Shown in pieces: positions 7,795 to 15,490 of a stretch of 51,403 nt of DNA. The notes under the pieces were generated by a model, which ran no database searches, was not told the origin of the DNA, and worked only from the letters and a program-made list of their open reading frames with translations. This DNA comes from an uncultured Flavobacterium sp. (GTDB lineage Bacteria; Bacteroidota; Bacteroidia; Flavobacteriales; Flavobacteriaceae). Every line of letters begins with the position of its first letter. The stretch's first letter is position 1. The position numbers and the translations under genes were made by a program. The stretch is from NCBI RefSeq assembly GCF_946220915.1, contig NZ_CAMIHH010000011.1, positions 1 to 51,403 on the forward strand. Direction: 5' to 3'.

Positions 7795-8627
7795 ACCCCG
7801 GCAAGTTTGTACCGTAAATAGCTGGCCATCATAAGCCCGAGTTTTCTCCCGTTAGGTATCCTTATGCGCCCGGTCATGATTCGCTTTGCCGGCAGTGCCT
7901 TTATCTTGCGGAATAATCCGTAATAATAGCGGTAGGCCAGGTACACGCCGAAGCGGGATGAGGTAGGCAGAAGGCGTATGCCTTCCAGGGCAGCCATGAA
8001 ATCCGCTTCCACATCCTCTTCTATCTTATTTTTGGCCTCATCGTTAAAAATGCTGACCTCAATGCCCGGGAAGTACGTTCGGCCAAGCCTTTGGTAATCA
8101 TCATTGAGGTCACGCAGGAAATTGACTTTCTGGAACGCAGCGCCAAGTTTCATGGCATAGGGCCGGAGGCGCTCGTATGCAGCCTTATCGCCCTCCACGA
8201 ATACGTGAAGGCACATCAGCCCCACTACCTCTGCCGACCCAAGTATATACTCCTCATAGAGCGCATCATCATAGTTGACCGGATCGAGGTCCATCTCCAT
8301 GCTGTGGAGGAACTGCCGGATCAGTTCATGTCCAATCCCGTAGAAGGAGACCGCCTGCTGGAAGGAGTTCAGGATGGGATTCAGGGCAATCCCTTCCTCC
8401 AACGCTTCGGCGGTCTGGGACTTTAGGCGCTCCAGGAGCCTTTTGCGGTTATATCCGTGAAAGCTGTCCACAATCTCATCGGCCAGCCTGACATAGCCGT
8501 ATATCGAATAGATTGCGGGCCGCAGCGACGGGCTTAATGCCTTGATGCCCAGTGAAAAGCTGGTGCTGTATTTGATTGTAGCCTGCCGGCTTACGCTGAG
8601 CGATAATTCATCAAATAATTTCTTCAT
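7791..8627 (-). CDS. crtB: Phytoene synthase CrtB
   Basis: 278 residues. It condenses two geranylgeranyl diphosphates to phytoene, the first committed carotenoid step. The two Asp-rich substrate-Mg2+ motifs are present: D-E-I-V-D near residue 70, and N-F-L-R-D-L-N-D-D-Y near 170-178, together with the conserved SFSLGIKAL and YSIYGYVRLAD region. Length is typical for bacterial CrtB. It lies 8 nt downstream of crtI in the same operon. Confidence 0.93.
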   Translation of the reverse strand: MKKLFDELSLSVSRQATIKYSTSFSLGIKALSPSLRPAIYSIYGYVRLADEIVDSFHGYNRKRLLERLKSQTAEALEEGIALNPILNSFQQAVSFYGIGHELIRQFLHSMEMDLDPVNYDDALYEEYILGSAEVVGLMCLHVFVEGDKAAYERLRPYAMKLGAAFQKVNFLRDLNDDYQRLGRTYFPGIEVSIFNDEAKNKIEEDVEADFMAALEGIRLLPTSSRFGVYLAYRYYYGLFRKIKALPAKRIMTGRIRIPNGRKLGLMMASYLRYKLAGV

Positions 8628-8635
8628 GTGTTGCT

Positions 8636-10111
8636 TTAGAGTTTTAAGAGTTCAGCAGCGGCAATCCTGCCCGATATGATAGATGGGGGTACTCCCGGCC
8701 CCGGAACCGTCAGCTGCCCCGTGTAGAAAAGGTTGCCCAGCTTCCTGTTTTTAAGGGAGGGCTTCAGCACCGCGGTCTGAGAGAGCGTATTGGCGAGCCC
8801 ATAGGCATTTCCGCCGTAGGCATTGTAATCGGAACCGAAATCACTTACGCTGTAGCTGCGCACAAAATCCAGGCGCTCCCTCAGCCCGCTGCAGCCGGTG
8901 TGCCGCTCCAGCCTTGCGAGCATATCGTTCAGGTAACCCTCCGTAAGTCCCGGCTCCGGGTCAAGGCCCGTCGCCACAGGCATCAGCAGGAATACGTTCT
9001 CATGGCCTTCTGGCGCGACCCCGGGATCCGTTTTGGAAGGGCAGCAGGCATAGAACAGAGGTTTGTCAGGCCAGCGGGCAGAACCATAGATCGCATCGAT
9101 GTGGCGGTCAAAATCATTCTCAAAAAACAGGGTATGGTGCCGCAGCCCTTCTATCCTGCCGCGGAACCCAAGGTAGAAGATCAGGCATGACGGGGCGAAG
9201 GTCCGCGTTTCCCAGTATTTTTCGGTGTAGTTCCGGAATTCAGGCTTCAGCAGCGTTTCGGTATGGTGGTAATCCGACGAAGCAATCACGGCATCGCAAT
9301 GGAAATCCAAGCCGCCCGCCGATATATGGCTTACCCTGCCGGCTGCTGCATGGATGGCTTCAACCCCGCTGCCGAAGTGAAAAATGACGCCTTCCCGCAA
9401 TGCAACCTCGTGCATGGCACTCACCAGCCGGTAGAACCCGCCGATGGGGTATTGGGTGCCCAGCGCGTAGCCGCCATAATTCATCAGGCTGTACAATGCC
9501 GGGATGTCTTTCGGTGCAGCCCCGAGGAAAATGACAGGGAATTCCATCAGGGAACGTAACCTGGGATCCTTAAAATACCGGGCCACATACGAGCGGTAGT
9601 CCGACAGCAGGTCAAGCCTGAAGGCACTCCCGATCACCTTCATGCTAAAGAATTCGGACCACGAATGGCATGGCTTATTCACGAAATCCCTCATTCCGGC
9701 ATCGTACTTGTATTTGGCATCTTCCATAAACTTTCGGAACTGCCTGCCGGCGCCCGCTTCACAGGCCTCGAACAGCTCCGCCATAGCCTCCATGCGGTCC
9801 GGCAGCTCAAGGCTGCCGTTTTCAAATACCATTTCGAATTGGGGGTCCAGCCGCACAAGGCTGAAGAAATCAGCAGTGCTGCTTCCAAAGTCGCTGAAGA
9901 AGCCTTCCATGATATCAGGCATCCAGTACCAGCTCGGCCCCATATCAAAAGTATACCCGTTTTCGGTAGTGAAACTGCGCGCCCTGCCACCAGGTGTTTC
10001 CGATTTCTCGAAGACATGTACCTCATGGCCCTGCTGTGCTGCATAAGCAGCTGCTGAGAGCCCTGATATGCCGGCGCCTATAACGGCAACCTTTTTCTTT
10101 TTAATGTCCAT
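8636..10111 (-). CDS. crtI: Phytoene desaturase CrtI
   Basis: 491 residues from ATG 10111; the frame is open to ATG 10156 but the added 15 residues (rich in Asn) precede the conserved start. CrtI introduces double bonds into phytoene to give lycopene. The N-terminus has the FAD dinucleotide fold G-A-G-I-S-G-L followed by F-E-K-S-E-T-P-G-G-R-A-R, and the C-terminus has Y-T-G-Q-L-T-V-P-G-P-G-V-P-P, the bacterial CrtI signature. The segment D-M-G-P-S-W-Y-W-M-P is also typical of Bacteroidetes desaturases. It lies between the photolyase (10178) and crtB. Confidence 0.93.
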   Translation of the reverse strand: MDIKKKKVAVIGAGISGLSAAAYAAQQGHEVHVFEKSETPGGRARSFTTENGYTFDMGPSWYWMPDIMEGFFSDFGSSTADFFSLVRLDPQFEMVFENGSLELPDRMEAMAELFEACEAGAGRQFRKFMEDAKYKYDAGMRDFVNKPCHSWSEFFSMKVIGSAFRLDLLSDYRSYVARYFKDPRLRSLMEFPVIFLGAAPKDIPALYSLMNYGGYALGTQYPIGGFYRLVSAMHEVALREGVIFHFGSGVEAIHAAAGRVSHISAGGLDFHCDAVIASSDYHHTETLLKPEFRNYTEKYWETRTFAPSCLIFYLGFRGRIEGLRHHTLFFENDFDRHIDAIYGSARWPDKPLFYACCPSKTDPGVAPEGHENVFLLMPVATGLDPEPGLTEGYLNDMLARLERHTGCSGLRERLDFVRSYSVSDFGSDYNAYGGNAYGLANTLSQTAVLKPSLKNRKLGNLFYTGQLTVPGPGVPPSIISGRIAAAELLKL

Positions 10112-10177
10112 ATATATGTTAAGAATGCTTTGGTTGTTGTTATTAATCTCCTGCAATTTGCTGATCTACAGTTTCAG

Positions 10178-11731
10178 TTAAAGCCGGTCCATCTTTGCCA
10201 GGTATGCTGCCGCCTGTTCCAAGGTCGCTGCTTGCTCCCCCGGTGCCATCTTATCCCAAATCCTGTATGCCATGCCGATGCGGGGGTTTCCTTCCAGCTT
10301 TGAACGGTTGCGGTCGAAAAAATCCCAATAGAGGCTGTTCAGGGGGCAGGAACCAGCGCCGTGGCGCAACCCGTGATCGTACTGGCAGCCCCTGCAGTAA
10401 TCGCTCATCTTATCGATATAATTCGCACTGGCGGCATAGGGCTTGGATGCCGTAATGCCGCCGTCGCCAAACTGGCTCATGCCGCGCGTATTGGGAAGCT
10501 CTGCCCATTCAATGGCGTCTGCGTATATACCCAGGTACCAGGCATCCACTTCGCCGGGTTCAATCCCTGCGATGAGCGCGAAATTTCCGGTGACCATGAG
10601 CCGCTGTATGTGGTGTGCATAGGCGTGCTCAAGGGACTGCCCGATGGATTGCCTGAGGCAGTTCATCCGGGTGTCCCCGGTCCAGTACCATTTGGGAAGG
10701 CTCCGGGCATTGCCGAAGAAATTGAGCGCATTGAGCTCGGGAACCATCCAGTAGATCCCGCGCATGTACTCCCTCCATCCCAGTATCTGGCGCACAAAGC
10801 CTTCCACCTGGTTGATGGCTATCCCATTGCCTTTCCCCCAGGCAGCCACAGCCCTGCCAACCACCTCCTGCGGTGAGAGGATCTTTATATTGAGTGAGAA
10901 CGACAGGCGTGAGTGGTACAAGGACCATTCATCTGCCTGCATGGCATCCTGGAATGTGCCGAAGAGGGGAAGGCAGTTATCAATGAAATGCGAGAGCAGC
11001 TCCAGCGCCTGCTGCCTGTCCAGCGGCCAGCCGCAGTAGCGCTCCATAGTCCCGATCGTCTTTACGCCCGCTGCCTCGATACGCGCCCTGTGCACGGTAA
11101 GGTCGTTGCTGAAGAGCAGCGGGGGCAGGGGCTTATGGCCCCTGGGCAGTTTTTTTCGGTTCTGCACGTCAAAGTTCCATGCTCCCCCTTCAGGGAGGCT
11201 GCCATCCATCAGGACATGGTGCTTTTTGCGCATGTGCCTGTAGAAACTCTCCATGAGAATGGCTTTACGGCCCTCGAAGAAATTCCCCATTTCCTCACGC
11301 GAGGTATAAAAATGTTCCGAATCAAAAGCCTCCCACGCTATATGGAGGGATTCGCAATACTCCCCCAGCAGGCGGTCAAGCCGGTGTTCGTCAGGAAGCT
11401 GGTATTCAAAGCGGGATATCCCATGGCGCTGCAGCAGGACATCGCAATTGCGGGTGATGGCCTGCCGGTTCTCGGGGCTGTCCAGGGAGAGGTACACCAC
11501 ATCATGCCCTTCCTCCCGCAAGTGGGCCGCGAAGCGTTCCATCGCCGCAAAAAACGCGCAGACTTTTTGGATGTGGTGCCAGGCGTAGTCGGTCTCGCTG
11601 CGCACTTCCATCATCACATAGAGCACATCGTCGCTTCGGCTTGCAAACCAACTGTGCGCGCCGTTGAGCTGGTCCCCCAGGATAAGCCTCAGGGTGCGGT
11701 ATCCTTTTGCTGTTTTTTGCTGTTCGTGCAT
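10178..11731 (-). CDS. phrB: Iron-sulfur bacterial cryptochrome/(6-4) photolyase (PhrB type)
   Basis: 517 residues, the usual length of FeS-BCP proteins (DPRP family). These carry FAD and a [4Fe-4S] cluster and repair (6-4) photoproducts in light. The N-terminus T-L-R-L-I-L-G-D-Q-L-N is the family start. Four Cys at 358, 446, 449 and 462 (M-N-C, C-R-G-C, G-S-C-P) have the same spacing (88, 91, 104) as the cluster ligands I recall for Agrobacterium PhrB (350, 438, 441, 454). The start overlaps DUF2256 by 43 nt, so translation is probably coupled. Confidence 0.92.
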   Translation of the reverse strand: MHEQQKTAKGYRTLRLILGDQLNGAHSWFASRSDDVLYVMMEVRSETDYAWHHIQKVCAFFAAMERFAAHLREEGHDVVYLSLDSPENRQAITRNCDVLLQRHGISRFEYQLPDEHRLDRLLGEYCESLHIAWEAFDSEHFYTSREEMGNFFEGRKAILMESFYRHMRKKHHVLMDGSLPEGGAWNFDVQNRKKLPRGHKPLPPLLFSNDLTVHRARIEAAGVKTIGTMERYCGWPLDRQQALELLSHFIDNCLPLFGTFQDAMQADEWSLYHSRLSFSLNIKILSPQEVVGRAVAAWGKGNGIAINQVEGFVRQILGWREYMRGIYWMVPELNALNFFGNARSLPKWYWTGDTRMNCLRQSIGQSLEHAYAHHIQRLMVTGNFALIAGIEPGEVDAWYLGIYADAIEWAELPNTRGMSQFGDGGITASKPYAASANYIDKMSDYCRGCQYDHGLRHGAGSCPLNSLYWDFFDRNRSKLEGNPRIGMAYRIWDKMAPGEQAATLEQAAAYLAKMDRL

Positions 11732-11850
11732 CTCTTGCTGCAGTATTTGACATTATCCCAGTTATCTTTCCACTTCTTCCGCCATGTGAAGGTAAACCCG
11801 CATACGATGCATACCTTGGAAGGCAGGTCTGATTTTTTTACCCCCTTCAT
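11689..11850 (-). CDS. DUF2256 zinc-ribbon-like small protein
   Basis: 53 residues, too short for routine ORF calls. The product begins MKGVKKSDLPSK and has C-x2-C (V-C-I-V-C-G) and C-x3-R-C (Y-C-S-K-R-C) pairs around F-T-W-R-K-K-W, the DUF2256 signature; the four Cys probably bind zinc. Its ATG overlaps the stop of DUF2805 (ATGA) and its 3' end overlaps the photolyase start by 43 nt. DUF2256 is commonly found beside cryptochrome/photolyase genes; its job is unknown. Confidence 0.88.
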   Translation of the reverse strand: MKGVKKSDLPSKVCIVCGFTFTWRKKWKDNWDNVKYCSKRCTNSKKQQKDTAP

Positions 11851-12125
11851 CGTTTGCTGATCCTGTTACCCGTTATCAGCCGCTGCCTTGGGCACTTAAA
11901 GCGGGAGATACCCGGATTTCGCTTTCGGGCGTGCATGGTTGCGCCGGATTCTACCCTGCTGCGCCAGCGCTTATAGCTGCTGAAACGCAATTCTTTCTTC
12001 ATCAGCGCCCGCACGCCCGATTCATTCAGGCCGAACTGTAATGCGATCGCCTCAAAGGGCGTCCTGTCTTCCCAGGCCATTTCAATGATCCTGTCGACCT
12101 GGTCGGTAGTATAGCTGTTCTCCAT
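11847..12125 (-). CDS. DUF2805/TIGR03643 family protein
   Basis: 92 residues. The N-terminal half (MAWEDRTPFEAIALQFG, then L-N-E-S-G-V-R-A-L-M-K-K) reads as a helix-turn-helix-like domain and is the core of the TIGR03643 family; the C-terminus is Arg/Lys-rich, so nucleic-acid binding is plausible but unproven. It lies 5 nt after the DUF2867 protein and overlaps DUF2256 at ATGA. The family repeatedly sits in photolyase clusters in Bacteroidetes and Proteobacteria. Confidence 0.85.
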   Translation of the reverse strand: MENSYTTDQVDRIIEMAWEDRTPFEAIALQFGLNESGVRALMKKELRFSSYKRWRSRVESGATMHARKRNPGISRFKCPRQRLITGNRISKR

Positions 12126-12130
12126 AGCTT

Positions 12131-13549
12131 TTATCCCGCAATTTTTTTGATCATTCCTGTAAATATAAACCAGTGGAAGGGCAGCACCGCATACCAGTAA
12201 AGCCTGCCACCAAGCCCCAGGGGCCGGAAGGTAGCGGTCTGGTATACCATGTTATCCTTCACTGAGAACTCCAGCCAGGCTTCTCCGGGAAGCAGCATCT
12301 CGGCATAGAGCAATAACCGTTTCTCCTTGCGGTCGGCGTAGATCACCCGCCAGAAGTCAAGTGACTCACCGGTGTTGATGGTCGCGGCATTCTTACGTCC
12401 GCGTTTGAGGCCCACGCCTCCGAAGAGCTTATCCAGAAAGCCCCTGAAGCCCCACAACCAGTCCGCATAGTACCATCCGCGGTGCCCGCCGATGGCAAAG
12501 ATGCGTTCCGCTGCCTTTTCGGGATCTCCGGTGGCCAGTTTCTTGTTGTCGGTGAAAACCCCATATTCCGGAACGGCCACCTGCTCGGACAGCCTTCCGG
12601 CGGCAGCCCATGAGCCCATGGCGTCTTTCCAGCTCGAGAGTACCATATTCTGTTCGATCTTGTCAAAGGCCATCCTGATGGCTTCGCGGTAATGTATCGG
12701 ATTGATGCCCAGCCGGCTCCCAAGGTCATTTTCACGGGCCACTACCTCGACCTTCATGCTGTCGACCAGGTGGCGCGCCAGGCTGTAGGATGTGGATGTC
12801 ACGAAATACAGCCAGTAGGACGAGAGGCGCGGGGTCATGATAGGTAGGGTGATGATGTGCCTTTTGAGGCCGCGTTCGTGTGCGAATTCCTCAAGCATCT
12901 GCTTGTAGGTCAGCACGTCGGGCCCATAGATATCATAATGCCTGCCAAAGGCCCAGGGCTTGAGCAGCACCCCCGAAAGGAATTCGATGACATTCCTTAT
13001 GGCAATGGGCTGGCACCGCGTCAGCAGCCATTTTGGCGCTATCATTACGGGCAGCTTTTCGACAAGGTCCCTGATGATCTCAAAAGAAGCGCTGCCCGAG
13101 CCGACAATAATGCCGGCACGCAGCGCCGTAACGGGTACAGGGCCAAAAGCGAGCACCTCCTCTACACGCCTGCGTGAGAGCAGGTGGGGGGACAGGTCTT
13201 GCTGGTTGGCGATGCCGGTGAGGTAAATGACCTGGCGTGCGGCAGTGGCACCGACTGCCTCAGTGAAGTTCGCCGCCGAAAGCTCTTCACGTGCCATGAA
13301 ATCGCCGGAGGCGCTCATGGAATGGACCAGATAGTAGGCTGCATCGATATCCCTGGGAATATCCCTTAGGCTTTCGGGGGCAAGCAGGTCGGCCTCCCAA
13401 ACCTCAATGTCCTGGCCTGCGCCATAACGCCCGACATCAAAGCGTTTTGCGTCCCGTACAAGGCACACTACCTGATGGCCGTGCTCCAGAAGCACTGGAA
13501 GCAGCCGTTGCGCTATGTATCCGGTTGCCCCGGTAAGCAATATTTTCAT
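12131..13549 (-). CDS. NAD(P)-binding SDR protein with DUF2867 domain
   Basis: 472 residues from ATG 13549, chosen because M-K-I-L-L-T-G-A-T-G-Y-I-A-Q starts the Rossmann fold at once; the frame is open 28 codons further but that part overlaps the preceding gene. Residues 1-290 form an atypical extended SDR with T-G-x-x-G-Y-I and a Y-L-V-H-S-M-S segment. The last ~150 residues form the DUF2867 domain (SRP/cyclase-like). Family members accompany light-induced cryptochrome clusters; the substrate is unknown. It begins 2 nt after the SDR stop. Confidence 0.85.
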   Translation of the reverse strand: MKILLTGATGYIAQRLLPVLLEHGHQVVCLVRDAKRFDVGRYGAGQDIEVWEADLLAPESLRDIPRDIDAAYYLVHSMSASGDFMAREELSAANFTEAVGATAARQVIYLTGIANQQDLSPHLLSRRRVEEVLAFGPVPVTALRAGIIVGSGSASFEIIRDLVEKLPVMIAPKWLLTRCQPIAIRNVIEFLSGVLLKPWAFGRHYDIYGPDVLTYKQMLEEFAHERGLKRHIITLPIMTPRLSSYWLYFVTSTSYSLARHLVDSMKVEVVARENDLGSRLGINPIHYREAIRMAFDKIEQNMVLSSWKDAMGSWAAAGRLSEQVAVPEYGVFTDNKKLATGDPEKAAERIFAIGGHRGWYYADWLWGFRGFLDKLFGGVGLKRGRKNAATINTGESLDFWRVIYADRKEKRLLLYAEMLLPGEAWLEFSVKDNMVYQTATFRPLGLGGRLYWYAVLPFHWFIFTGMIKKIAG

Positions 13550-13551
13550 GG

Positions 13552-14256
13552 CTATCGTATTATAGTTCCCAGCCCGCCGTTTACGGGGATCACCTGGCCC
13601 GTCATCCAGGGAGACCCGGTCAGCAGCTGGCATCCCAGGGCTGCAAGATCTTCGGCCCTTCCAATGGTTTTCAGCGGATGGCGCTCGGAGTTAGCCGCCA
13701 TTTTGGACTCAGAGTTCAGCAACTGCCTGGCCAGTGGCGTATCGGTCAGGGAGGGAGCGATCGCGTTCACCCTGATCCCGGGTGCAAGTTCTGCTGCAAG
13801 CGCCTTTACAAGGCCTTCGACCGCCCCTTTGGCCATTGCGATGCTCACATGGTACGGAAGCCCCGTCGATGCGGCTACCGAACTGAAGAGCAGCACTGCC
13901 CCCGGGCGGGCATCCTTCATGTTTTCGAGGTACTTCCGTACAAACTCGAAGGCACCCACGGCATTGAGCTCAAAATCACCTTGCACGTCTGAGCGGGAAA
14001 GCCGGGCAAGGGGTTTAAGCGTTATGCTTCCGGGACAGTACGCGATCCCGTCTGAAGGCTTGTCTATTGGCGGGAGCGGATCCTGAGACAGGAAATCGTG
14101 GAACGCATGGGTGTAGCCTTGGGTGCCCGCCAATTCGCCAGGAGTCCGGCTCAGCCCGGTAACCTGATGACCGCCGGCCAAAAGCTCGCGCGCCATGCTC
14201 AGGCCTATGCCGCTGCTCGCGCCGGCAATTATAAAATGCCTAGATAAATGTTCCAT
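13552..14256 (-). CDS. Classical short-chain dehydrogenase/reductase
   Basis: About 234 residues from ATG 14256 (MEHLSRHF); ATG 14265 is an alternative, while the longer frame to 14307 overlaps the upstream gene. It shows the cofactor motif A-G-A-S-S-G-I-G near the N-terminus, the catalytic Ser in L-L-F-S-S-V-A-A-S and Y-x-x-x-K replaced by Y-H-V-S-I-A-M-A-K, so the Tyr-x3-Lys spacing differs and should be checked. It ends G-Q-V-I-P-V-N-G-G-L as usual for classical SDRs. It overlaps the cryptochrome gene by 17 nt and is part of the light operon. Substrate unknown. Confidence 0.85.
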   Translation of the reverse strand: MEHLSRHFIIAGASSGIGLSMARELLAGGHQVTGLSRTPGELAGTQGYTHAFHDFLSQDPLPPIDKPSDGIAYCPGSITLKPLARLSRSDVQGDFELNAVGAFEFVRKYLENMKDARPGAVLLFSSVAASTGLPYHVSIAMAKGAVEGLVKALAAELAPGIRVNAIAPSLTDTPLARQLLNSESKMAANSERHPLKTIGRAEDLAALGCQLLTGSPWMTGQVIPVNGGLGTIIR

Positions 14257-15361
14257 GGTATTCATTTTGTATTGCTTTGTAATATTTTGTATAGGATACA
14301 CCGGCATTCTTTATACGTCCGGCAAGCCATTCACGGGGTTCCGTTTCCGCCCCCGGGTAGCTGAAGAGCGGATGCTCCCGGATGATGAAGCGATTTTCCG
14401 GATAGGCGGACCTGAGCTGGCTGTAGGAGCCTGTATAGACCTGGATGCCGTCGATATTCCGCGCCAGCGCCAGGGTGAAGGCCATAACTTTTTCGCTTAC
14501 CGGATACGACCCGTAGTGCTCAATGTCCAATAGCAGCACGCGATTGTAATCACCTTCAGCGTGCCAGAGCGGGTCAAGGCTGTAGTTGGTGTACAGCAGC
14601 ACTGCGCGTGAGTCCAGCGTCGGAAGCGGCGTTTGTGGAAGCACCGAGGCAAAGGCAATGTCGGTGCTCTCGCTCAACGCGGCAATGCCGGGCAGCAGGG
14701 CAAGGGCATCGTAGTCTATATCCAGGACAGTATCGCGCTGGCTGGTACTGCAGTAATGGTTTATATTGGCCTGGTTGGCCATGTACCGCTTTCCGGTCAG
14801 CATTCCCGCAACCCACTGCCACGACCCGGTATTGCTCGCCACATCCCCGTCAAGGAGATGGTAATACATCCAGCGGGCGGGAAGCTCCATGCGGTAGCCG
14901 GCTGTCCCGCAAAGGGCGGCCGTGTAAAGCCGGACGTGATTGTGCATATAGCCTTGCTCATACAATTTTCTGATGCCTCCGTCAATGGCACTGATGCCGG
15001 TTGCCGCACGGAGCACCGCCGCTGGCATTCCCACTGCACGGTTGCTCTCGGGATGCGGTGCTTGCGCGAGCAGCCCGCCAGATAGCCGCTGCTGGAAAAA
15101 CTCCCGCCACAACAGTTGCTTCAGGAATCCACTGCAGGCCTGCTCACCATAACGGCTTGCCAGTGCGATGTAGAGCTGCCTTGTGCTTATCACTCCCCGT
15201 GACAGGTAAGGGGAGAGGCCGGAGATGCCACCATCCTGGTAGTTTCGCGTGCGCTCATACTCCCGGGGATCGAAAGCATCAATTCGGCTCATTATCTCTT
15301 TATATGTTACCGGAGATTCCAATCGCACAAAAGTTTTTAAGGTTGCCGTCCAGTATGGCAA
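14240..15361 (-). CDS. Cryptochrome/photolyase-like protein with N-terminal FAD domain
   Basis: 373 residues. Residues about 20-230 match the photolyase FAD-binding domain: R-N-Y-x-D-G-G, L-S-P-Y-L-S-R-G-V-I-S-T-R-Q, L-W-R-E-F-F, Y-M-H-N-H-V-R, and D-G-D-V-A-S-N-T-G-S-W-Q-W-V-A-G. The normal N-terminal antenna alpha/beta domain is missing in front. The C-terminal ~140 residues (from V-L-L-Y-T-N-Y-S-L-D-P-L-W) look alpha/beta and end R-E-H-P-L-F-S-Y. The same order occurs, as I recall, in other Bacteroidetes proteins. First gene of the operon, with its own promoter; repair versus signalling cannot be decided. Confidence 0.85.
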   Translation of the reverse strand: MPYWTATLKTFVRLESPVTYKEIMSRIDAFDPREYERTRNYQDGGISGLSPYLSRGVISTRQLYIALASRYGEQACSGFLKQLLWREFFQQRLSGGLLAQAPHPESNRAVGMPAAVLRAATGISAIDGGIRKLYEQGYMHNHVRLYTAALCGTAGYRMELPARWMYYHLLDGDVASNTGSWQWVAGMLTGKRYMANQANINHYCSTSQRDTVLDIDYDALALLPGIAALSESTDIAFASVLPQTPLPTLDSRAVLLYTNYSLDPLWHAEGDYNRVLLLDIEHYGSYPVSEKVMAFTLALARNIDGIQVYTGSYSQLRSAYPENRFIIREHPLFSYPGAETEPREWLAGRIKNAGVSYTKYYKAIQNEYHGTFI

Positions 15362-15367
15362 TCGAAG

Positions 15368-15442
15368 TTTTGTTTAAAATTTTAACAAATATACATAAAC
15401 AATTATATTGTTCAACTTATTTTAAGTTTTTGTTTAACAAAA
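15368..15442. promoter_or_regulatory. Candidate CarH-type operator dyads in the divergent promoter
   Basis: Two related sites: TTTTGTTTAA (15368-15377) facing TTAACAAA (15382-15389), and a 15-nt palindrome with arms TTTTGTT and AACAAAA (15428-15442). Both overlap or flank the divergent promoters of the light operon and the MerR gene. The same word recurs at 16519-16595. Binding by the adjacent regulator is inferred. Confidence 0.55.
15386..15415 (-). promoter_or_regulatory. Predicted promoter of the light/carotenoid operon
   Basis: Minus strand TTG (15415-15413), 19-nt spacer, TATATTTG (15393-15386), a good match to the flavobacterial -33/-7 consensus. The ATG at 15361 is 25 nt on. The -7 box overlaps the dyad TTAACAAA, as expected for a repressor site. 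Confidence 0.6.
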
Positions 15443-15448
15443 TTTTTT

Positions 15449-15456
15449 TATTTTTG
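15449..15456 (+). promoter_or_regulatory. Predicted -7 box of the MerR/B12 regulator gene
   Basis: TATTTTTG fits TAnnTTTG and lies 35 nt before the ATG; TTG at 15430-15432 inside the palindrome could be the -33 (16-nt spacer). This would place the regulator under its own control. Confidence 0.5.
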
Positions 15457-15490
15457 TATCCGCAACTTAAGTCCGTTAAACCAGAAGCAC

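Noticed and set aside
10913..11860. A 315-codon plus-strand frame opposite the photolyase
   Set aside because: It is the antisense shadow of a well-supported photolyase gene in a GC-rich operon and shows no family motif.
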